Shown: positions 58,530 through 64,000 of the stretch, piece by piece | How positions within the stretch are numbered: position 1 is the first letter of the stretch | How the letters are laid out: each line of letters opens with the position of its first letter | Made by a program: the position numbers and the translations under genes | From: Actinomycetota bacterium | Lineage (GTDB): Bacteria; Actinomycetota; Acidimicrobiia; Acidimicrobiales; Palsa-688 | DNA length: 64,000 nucleotides | Assembly (NCBI GenBank): GCA_021323695.1 | Contig: JAJPKN010000038.1 | Span: 106,739-170,738, forward strand | Direction of reading: 5' to 3' | The notes under the pieces: model-generated | Databases searched by the model: none | Seen by the model: the letters and a program-made list of their open reading frames with translations, nothing else | Told to the model about the DNA's origin: nothing

Positions 58530-59327
58530 TCAGTTGAGCGTGGCGGCCCGGCGGCGGTTGTAGAGCCGGATCGCCCACAGGTACGACCCGAGCGCGATCC
58601 CGCAGCTCCAGGCGATGGCCACGATGGCGTGGTCGCCGACGGCGCCGCCGGTGAGGAGCGCGCGCACGGTGTCGGTGACAGGGGTGAAGGGCTGGTACTG
58701 GGCGAACTGGCGCAGTCCTTCGGGCATGGTGGCGGTGGGCACGAACCCGCTGCCGAGGAAGGGCAGGAGGATCAGGAACATCGGGGTGTTCGACGCCGTC
58801 TCGACGCTCTTGGCCGAAAGCCCGAGAGCGACGGCGAGCCAGATGAGGGCGATGGCGCTAAGCGTGAGGATCCCGATCGCGCCGAGCCAGGCGAGCGGCC
58901 CGGCGCTCGAGGTGAACCCGAGGCCGAGGGCGACACCTATGAGGACGCCGATGGCGGCGAGGGTCTGCAGCAGGCTGGCGAGCACATGTCCGGTGAGCAC
59001 CGACGCCCTGGCGATGGCCATCGTGCGGAACCGGTCGATGATGCCTGCGGTCATGTCGGTGGCGACCATGATGGCGGTGCCTTGCACGACCGAGGCCACG
59101 GTGATGAGCAAGAGCCCCGGCACGACGTAGTCCAGGTAGGCGTGGCGTCCTTGGTGGGGGCCGAGGCCCGCGCCGAGCTGGCCGCCGAAGACGTAGACGA
59201 AGACGAGCAGGAACACGATGGGAAGGCCGACGAGCATGATCGTGACCGACGGGTAGCGCAGCTGGTGGGTGAGGTTGCGCCGCAGCATCACCTTCGAGTC
59301 GCTGACGGTGTGGGCGAGGGTGCTCAT
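58530..59327 (-). CDS. ABC-2 type exporter permease (DrrB-like)
   Basis: This 265-residue permease has six membrane helices. The conserved DrrB/ABC-2 features are DRFRTMAIARASVLTGHVLA and LPFLGSGFVPTATMPEGLR, followed by FTPVTDTVRALLTG. The ATG at 59327 overlaps the ATPase gene by ATGA. It would export a drug or lipid with the ATPase, whose gene carries a nonsense codon. Confidence 0.9.
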   Translation of the reverse strand: MSTLAHTVSDSKVMLRRNLTHQLRYPSVTIMLVGLPIVFLLVFVYVFGGQLGAGLGPHQGRHAYLDYVVPGLLLITVASVVQGTAIMVATDMTAGIIDRFRTMAIARASVLTGHVLASLLQTLAAIGVLIGVALGLGFTSSAGPLAWLGAIGILTLSAIALIWLAVALGLSAKSVETASNTPMFLILLPFLGSGFVPTATMPEGLRQFAQYQPFTPVTDTVRALLTGGAVGDHAIVAIAWSCGIALGSYLWAIRLYNRRRAATLN

Positions 59328-60313
59328 GACGGCGCCGGCTCCTTCTGGTCGGCAGGGTCCCCGCCGGCCTGGCCTGGGACGTGGTGGGCGGTGACGGCGA
59401 GGAACACGTCGTCGAGGTCGGGGGTGTGCATCGACAGGTCCTCGACGGCGATGTGCGCCTCGTGCAGGTCGTAGAGCAGCCGGCGCAGCGAGTCGACGCG
59501 GTGGTCTGCGGGCACCCGCAGGACGAGATCGTCGTCGTCGACCTGGGCATGGGGGAGGAGCGTGCGTGCCGAGGCCGCCTGGTCGAGGTCGGCGAAGCGG
59601 AGCTGGACATGGCCCCCGCCGATGCGGGCCTTCAGCTCGGCCGGGGTGCCCTGTGCGGCGATCCGTCCCTGGTCGAGGACGGCGATCTGATCGGCGAGGC
59701 GGTCGGCTTCGTCGAGGTACTGGGTGGTGAGCAAGATGGTGACGCCGCTGGCTGCGAGCTGGCCGATGATCTCCCACATGACGAGGCGGCTTGGCGGGTC
59801 GAGACCGGTGGTGGGCTCGTCCAAGAAGATGACCTTCGGCTCGCCGACGAGCGTCATCGCGAGGTCGAGGCGCCGCCGCATGCCCCCCGAGTAGGTCGAC
59901 GCCAGCCTGCTCGCCGCGTCGGCGAGCTCGAAGCGTTCCAACAGCTCTGCCACCCGACGCTGGCCGGCTGGGCGGGGAAGGTGGCGCAGGTCGGCCATGA
60001 GGCGGAGGTTCTCTTCGCCGGTGAGCAGGTTGTCCACGGCGGAGAACTGGCCGGTCACCCCGATCACCGCCCGCACCCCGTCGGGATCGGTGCGCACGTC
60101 GTGCCCGCCGACGTGCATCGTGCCCTAGTCGGCTCGGATCAAGGTGGAGAGGATGCGGACCATCGTGGTCTTGCCCGCCCCGTTCGGGCCGAGCAGCGCG
60201 CAGATCGTCCCCTCGGCCACGTTGAGCGTCACGTGGTCGAGCACCAAGTGCTCGCCGAAGGAGATGCACACTCCCTCGGCGTCGATACCGCCGGCGGATG
60301 CGGTAGCGGTCAC
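59324..60313 (-). pseudogene. ABC exporter ATPase (DrrA-like) with in-frame amber codon
   Basis: One continuous frame encodes a DrrA protein of about 329 residues. Walker [11 protein letters not shown] is near residue 39, STYSGGMRRRLDLAMTL is the signature, VIFLDEPTTGLDP is Walker B, and the C-terminal DrrA-specific domain follows. A TAG at 60127-60125 (leftward) interrupts it right after STLIRAD, about 62 codons in. An internal ATG at 60118 could restart a protein lacking Walker A, which could not hydrolyse ATP. A one-base change from CAG would explain it. The gene is otherwise intact, so the mutation is recent, or the codon is read through. Confidence 0.85.
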
Positions 60314-60831
60314 GGCTTTCTCCCCTCACGCGGCTCGGGGTTGAGGTCGGGGAGCGTGCCGTTAGCGACCAGCTGGTCACGGCGGGCCTGCCAGGCCTTC
60401 TCCCAGAGCGGCATCTGCTCCACCAGGAACTCCGCCAGCGCCGCCCACTCGAGCAGGACCGCTCGTCTGGCTGGGCTGGCATCGGCGAGCAGGCGAAGCC
60501 CTTCGTGGGCGAGGTCGGCCTGCTCTTGGTACTCCGAGACGTCGAAGCCGAGCGCCCTCGGTGAGGTCAGGTCGATCGAGACCCGGTCCATCCGCTCGCC
60601 CGCGGCACGAGCACGGCGGACGAGGGCCAAGTTCTCCAGGTAGGCAACCGCGCCGGAGATGGCGCTGCGGCTGGCGAGCAGTGCCTCGGCCAGCTCGGCG
60701 ATGGTCGGGTCGCGCGGCTCACAGACCGCCAGGTAGCCGAGCAGGCGCCCCGCCATCGGCGGGAAGCTGTAGCGACGGGCGTAGAGGCGCCCGGCATGGT
60801 CCGCGAAGGTGAGCTCCCCGTCGTTCGACAT
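60310..60831 (-). CDS. GbsR/MarR-type transcriptional regulator
   Basis: This 173-residue regulator has a winged helix: [20 protein letters not shown], then [20 protein letters not shown] and the wing [16 protein letters not shown] dimerisation helix pair follows. The gene overlaps the ATPase gene start (ATGA), so regulator, ATPase and permease form one operon. The ATG at 60831 has a leftward TAGGGT -10 box 6 nt before it. It is probably an autorepressor responding to the exported compound. Confidence 0.85.
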   Translation of the reverse strand: MSNDGELTFADHAGRLYARRYSFPPMAGRLLGYLAVCEPRDPTIAELAEALLASRSAISGAVAYLENLALVRRARAAGERMDRVSIDLTSPRALGFDVSEYQEQADLAHEGLRLLADASPARRAVLLEWAALAEFLVEQMPLWEKAWQARRDQLVANGTLPDLNPEPREGRKP

Positions 60832-60842
60832 GCCCCAACCCT

Positions 60843-60874
60843 ACACAGACAACGGCGATAACACAAATCTGTGT
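60843..60874. promoter_or_regulatory. Inverted repeat upstream of the MarR-type operon
   Basis: ACACAGA (60843-60849) and TCTGTGT (60868-60874) form an inverted repeat with an 18-bp spacer, immediately upstream of the leftward TAGGGT box. This is the expected place for the regulator's own operator. Confidence 0.45.
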
Positions 60875-60927
60875 CATCTTCGAAGTCTCCGTGGGTGGTC
60901 GCCGCTGGTCCTTCGGCGTGGGGAGCG

Positions 60928-62672
60928 CTAGGAGCGCGGGTCACAACCTCGCCAGCGCCCCGTAGAGGTCGGCTGAGCAGGACCGTGGAGCCGAGGGAGG
61001 CAGTTGGAGGCGGTCCTGTCGCCGCAAGTGGCGTGGCGGCGGGCGCTTGCAGGATCAGCGGGCCCGCCGCGGTGGCGGTCAGGCCATGGCCGCCGTGGCT
61101 GCTCGCCGCTTCCCGAGCTTGCGCAGGTTGTGACAGGTGGCGTGGAGCGTCCACTCGCCGATTGCCCCGGCGAGGCCGCGCAGGCGGAGGTGGCCGGCAT
61201 GCTGGCGGACCTTCATCTGGCCGAAGGCGGGCTCGACAATGGCCTTCCTGTGGGTGTAGTCGGTCCGCCCTTTCTTGGTGCGGAGCCGCCGAGCCATGCG
61301 CTCACGGGGGGTGGCGTCCTTTGGGATCCTCCCGCGCGGAGCTCCAGGCACGCGCTCGTGGTGCTTCAGGCGTCCCGTGGCGATGAGCCAGTCGTGCTCG
61401 GAGCCGTCGGCCCTCTTCAGGTTGTCGTCCGAGCAGTAGCCGGCGTCGGCGAGCATCACGTCGGGGTTGCCCTCGATGTCGGCGGCAGCGAGGTTGTCGG
61501 CCATGCGATCGGCCATGGAGAAGAGCTGGCCGACGTCACCCGCCGCCTGGGTGAGAGAGACGGCCAGGATCACCTGGGCCTCCTCGTCGACGACGGCCTG
61601 ACCGTTGTAGGCGTAGTGGAAGCCGTCGTTGGTCTTCATCATGCGGGATTCGGGATCGGTGAAGCTGCGCTGGGCCGCCTTGTCGGGCGTCGCCTTCTTC
61701 GCCGCCGCGGCGGCGGCCTCTTGCACCTCGTCGTCGCTTCTGGCTTCCTTCTCCGCCTTGGCCCGAGCTCTGGCCGCCGCCTTCTCCTTGGCGTCTGCCT
61801 CGATGGCCTCCTTAGCGGCCCGCATCTTTTGGAGCCGGGTCTGCCTGCGGGCGAGCTCGGCCGGGAGCTCGTCGCCGCGTCGGTCGGCTCCGAACGCCTC
61901 GTCCTCGGTGCGGTCGGCCGCCTCTGCTTCGGCCAACAGGTCCTTCACCTCGGCCTCGAGCTCGTCGATGCGCGGGGAAAGGCGGTCGTAGCTCATCGCC
62001 TTGTGGCGGGAGGCCGACGCCCGGAGCTTGGTGCCGTCGAGGGCGACCCGGCCGAGCTTCACGAGCCCGGCCTCGGCGCAGCAGGCGAGCACCTGGACGA
62101 ACAGGTCCTCCAGTGCACCGAGGTGGCGCCGGCGGAAGCGGGCGATCGAGCGGTAGTCGGGGGCCTGGTTGGCGCACAGATAGCGGAAGGCGACGTCGGT
62201 CCCACAGCGCCGCTCCATCTCCCGGGAGGACGTCACCCCGCACGAGTAGCCCCACAAGAGCAGCTTCAGCATCATCGTGGGGTCGTAGGGCGGGGCACCG
62301 TCGAAGCTCTCGTAGGAGGCGTAGATCGGTGCCAGGTCCAACAGCTCGTCGACGGCTTCGGCGACGAAGCGGGACGGGTGGTCCTCCGCCAGCCAGTCAT
62401 CGATCGAGGGCGGCAGGAGGAACTGCTGGGACGGGTCGTAGGGACGAAACGTCCGTGCCCGGCCGGCCGGAGCAGTGGCCCGTCCCTTCGGGTCGGTCTC
62501 GTCGGCGGCGAACAGCTGGTCGGAGGCCCCGGGCGTCGTCATGGACCAATTCTCGCCCACCACGAGGGATTTCGCGAGTACCGCCACCCGAAGAACGCGC
62601 TGGTCACGGCCCACGTTTTCCGACTCGATCTCCGACGGTCACCCTGGCGAGGTTGTGACCCACGCTCCTAGC
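60928..62672. mobile_element. IS1182-family insertion sequence
   Basis: The element is about 1745 bp, with terminal inverted repeats of 29 bp differing at one position; the outer part is GCTAGGAGCG(C/T)GGGTCACA (60928 onward, and inverted ending at 62672). It encodes one full-length transposase on the minus strand. No flanking target duplication was recognised. Confidence 0.88.
61079..62542 (-). CDS. IS1182-family transposase
   Basis: This 487-residue DDE transposase has the N-terminal PPSIDDWLAEDHPSRFVAEA and YDPTMMLKLLLWGYSCGV. The first Asp is in RVALDGTKLRASAS, the second in VMLADAGYCSDDNL, and the Glu in HRKAIVEPAFGQMKVRQ. A long Ala/Lys/Glu-rich coiled coil is inserted at about residues 200-290, as in this family. 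The ATG at 62542 is preferred to an upstream GTG at 62614. Confidence 0.93.
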   Translation of the reverse strand: MTTPGASDQLFAADETDPKGRATAPAGRARTFRPYDPSQQFLLPPSIDDWLAEDHPSRFVAEAVDELLDLAPIYASYESFDGAPPYDPTMMLKLLLWGYSCGVTSSREMERRCGTDVAFRYLCANQAPDYRSIARFRRRHLGALEDLFVQVLACCAEAGLVKLGRVALDGTKLRASASRHKAMSYDRLSPRIDELEAEVKDLLAEAEAADRTEDEAFGADRRGDELPAELARRQTRLQKMRAAKEAIEADAKEKAAARARAKAEKEARSDDEVQEAAAAAAKKATPDKAAQRSFTDPESRMMKTNDGFHYAYNGQAVVDEEAQVILAVSLTQAAGDVGQLFSMADRMADNLAAADIEGNPDVMLADAGYCSDDNLKRADGSEHDWLIATGRLKHHERVPGAPRGRIPKDATPRERMARRLRTKKGRTDYTHRKAIVEPAFGQMKVRQHAGHLRLRGLAGAIGEWTLHATCHNLRKLGKRRAATAAMA

Positions 62673-62738
62673 CGCCCGGCTCGGCCGCACGGCAGCGCTC
62701 CGTGGCGTGGATGCCCCTGGGCAGCGCGGCGTTCTCCT

Positions 62739-63362
62739 CTACGGCGCGCGGCGCCTCGACGGTGGCCGCCGGGGTGATCGGGTCATGCCGCTGCTGGCGA
62801 TGGTGGCCTCGATGCTGGGACCGACCCAGCGGGCCACCTCGTGGCGCGAGGCGGAGGCGATGGGCTCCATGCACACGATGTAGCGGGTCCAGGCCAGCCC
62901 GAGCAGCTGGGAGGAGACGAGGGAGACGACCCGCATCGACTCGGGGCTCATGCCGTCTGGCCTATTGGCCCAGACCCGTTCGGTGAGGAACTCCCGCAGT
63001 GCCCTGGCGGCTTGCGGCGCGCTCGAGACCGCCTGGGTCAAGGTCACGAAGGAGGCTCCAGGTGTCTGCCCGGCTGGCTCCCACTGGGCGAGGAACGCCT
63101 CGACGATCCGGGCGCCGTCGAGGGTCGCGCCGGTTGCCTGGTGCTGGATCGTCCGAGGATCGGCGGGCAGCTCGAAGCACGCGACGAAGAGCCCCGCCTT
63201 GTCGGAGAAGTAGTGGTAGACGAGGGCGGGGTCCACCCCCGCTCTTCGTGCCACGGCACGCACCGACGCCGCCGTGTAGCCATTGGCGAACTCAGCTCTC
63301 GCGGCAGCGAGAATCGCCTCGCAGGTCGCAGGAGCCCCGGGGCGTCGACCGGCCGGGCTCAT
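62739..63362 (-). CDS. TetR family transcriptional regulator
   Basis: This 207-residue regulator has an N-terminal helix-turn-helix (AAARAEFANGYTAASVRAVA, then GVDPALVYHYFSDKAGLF). Its C-terminal domain resembles TetR_C regulators with VTLTQAVSSAPQAARALREF. The start is ATG 63362. It is divergent from a small membrane protein, with two palindromes between, and most likely represses it and itself. Confidence 0.9.
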   Translation of the reverse strand: MSPAGRRPGAPATCEAILAAARAEFANGYTAASVRAVARRAGVDPALVYHYFSDKAGLFVACFELPADPRTIQHQATGATLDGARIVEAFLAQWEPAGQTPGASFVTLTQAVSSAPQAARALREFLTERVWANRPDGMSPESMRVVSLVSSQLLGLAWTRYIVCMEPIASASRHEVARWVGPSIEATIASSGMTRSPRRPPSRRRAP

Positions 63363-63385
63363 CGACCCGCGCGCACCCGCACCGG

Positions 63386-63428
63386 TTCACCACCGGTGAA
63401 TTGGCTGCTAGGATTCTCCACCAGTGAA
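63386..63428. promoter_or_regulatory. Paired TetR operators and -10 box of the membrane-protein gene
   Basis: TTCACCACCGGTGAA (63386-63400) is a perfect palindrome with a 3-nt centre, and TTCTCCACCAGTGAA (63414-63428) is a close variant 28 bp away. Between them TAGGAT (63409-63414) lies 9 nt before the GTG at 63424, giving a leaderless start inside the second operator. Repression would be by promoter occlusion. Confidence 0.65.
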
Positions 63429-63924
63429 TTCTACGCCCACCACCGGGGCAGCCGAGGCGCGCCGCTCAGAGCGTGCCGGGACGCTACGGGCGATGCTGCT
63501 CGGGGCGATCGTCTTGGTGCTCGTCCAAGCCGGGCTCGGCATGGCGGTCAACTTGTACGTGACGGTGCCCGCCCACCACCCCGGCGCACACCCAGCCGAC
63601 TACTTCGCCGGCTCCTATGACAGCGTGGCCTGGGCCATCGCACACGGCACCCTTGCCCTTGTGCTGCACGCGTCGCTTGGGCTTGCGCTCGTGGTCGTGG
63701 CGATCGGTGCCGCGATCCACGCGCTTCGCTCATCTCGGCGCGCCGTCGCCTTCTGGAGCGTGCTCGGCGGGCTGCTCGTCGTCGGCGCCGCCTTCAACGG
63801 GGCGAGCTTCCTCGACTTCAACGACAACATCAGCTCGCTGCTCATGGCGCTGCTCGCCTTCGGAGCGGTCGCCTCCTACGCCGCGGCGCTGTTCTTAGCC
63901 TCGATCCACCGCGTAACGCCGTGA
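63424..63924 (+). CDS. Four-helix membrane protein under TetR control
   Basis: This 166-residue protein has membrane helices at about 22-42, 75-97, 108-127 and 135-158. An outside loop after helix 1 contains TVPAHHPGAHPADYF, with four histidines that could bind a metal or haem. The family is not recognised with confidence. The GTG start and TAGGAT box indicate a leaderless mRNA. The remaining 76 bp to the window end hold no gene. Confidence 0.75.
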   Translation: MNSTPTTGAAEARRSERAGTLRAMLLGAIVLVLVQAGLGMAVNLYVTVPAHHPGAHPADYFAGSYDSVAWAIAHGTLALVLHASLGLALVVVAIGAAIHALRSSRRAVAFWSVLGGLLVVGAAFNGASFLDFNDNISSLLMALLAFGAVASYAAALFLASIHRVTP

Positions 63925-64000
63925 ATTGAGCCAGCGCGCATCCGCGGAAAGTGCCTCCTGAACTGCGAGGATAGGTGTTCTCAACGCACCGATTCCCGCA

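Overview
The window is about 70% G+C and reads as an actinobacterial chromosome. The evidence is pervasive GTG/TTG starts, TANNNT -10 boxes placed 6-9 nt before start codons (leaderless mRNAs), an initiator-type tRNA 3' half with actinobacterial sequence, 11-bp PHO boxes of the actinobacterial PhoP type, a type II fatty-acid cluster, and an LCP cell-wall protein. An acidimicrobial or similar lineage would fit, but I cannot assign a genus from sequence alone.

Layout. 1-19 kb is ordinary chromosome: an ABC ATPase (cut by the left edge), a GNAT acetyltransferase, an NfeD/slipin pair, divergent cysS and valS with starts only 21 bp apart, an LCP protein, a bifunctional-nuclease-like protein with comF, a ribokinase-family kinase, a nucleotidyltransferase couplet resembling a toxin-antitoxin pair, acyl carrier protein facing fabI-fabG-fabZ, an atypical response regulator behind a triple PHO box, a PabB-PabC fusion and a GHMP kinase. 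19-29 kb is the phosphate region. pstS sits behind a PHO box, but pstB-pstC-pstA lie about 6 kb further on. The gap holds remains of several transposases and one intact gene for a very large Tat-exported IPT/TIG protein.

29-38 kb is a leftward potassium operon: kdpD C-terminal half (histidine kinase), kdpE, a 27-residue membrane peptide, kdpF, kdpA, kdpB, kdpC, an OB-fold protein, and finally a separate kdpD N-terminal half. KdpD is therefore split and its halves sit at opposite ends of the operon. 38-48 kb holds a HAD phosphatase, a chagasin-like exported protein, a quinone oxidoreductase, a membrane protein fused to an alpha/beta-hydrolase domain, vapBC, a cobalamin riboswitch with btuF, galactose mutarotase, Hsp20, and a TetR/MFS pair with two clear operators.

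At 48.4 kb lies a mosaic tRNA-Met-like sequence whose 3' half matches initiator tRNA. From there rightwards the character changes to accessory DNA: three insertion sequences (IS256, IS1380 and IS1182 families, each with readable terminal repeats), disrupted genes, VOC, DinB, PhyH and Imm5-like genes, and a drug-exporter operon with an amber codon. The most striking item is an auxiliary-type tryptophanyl-tRNA synthetase. A 13-codon leader peptide with three consecutive Trp codons and an attenuator-like hairpin precede it, and an IS256 copy with an exact 8-bp target duplication has landed between leader and hairpin. Next to it an AraC-type gene is cut by an IS1380 element; removing the element and one 5-bp duplication restores the reading frame exactly.
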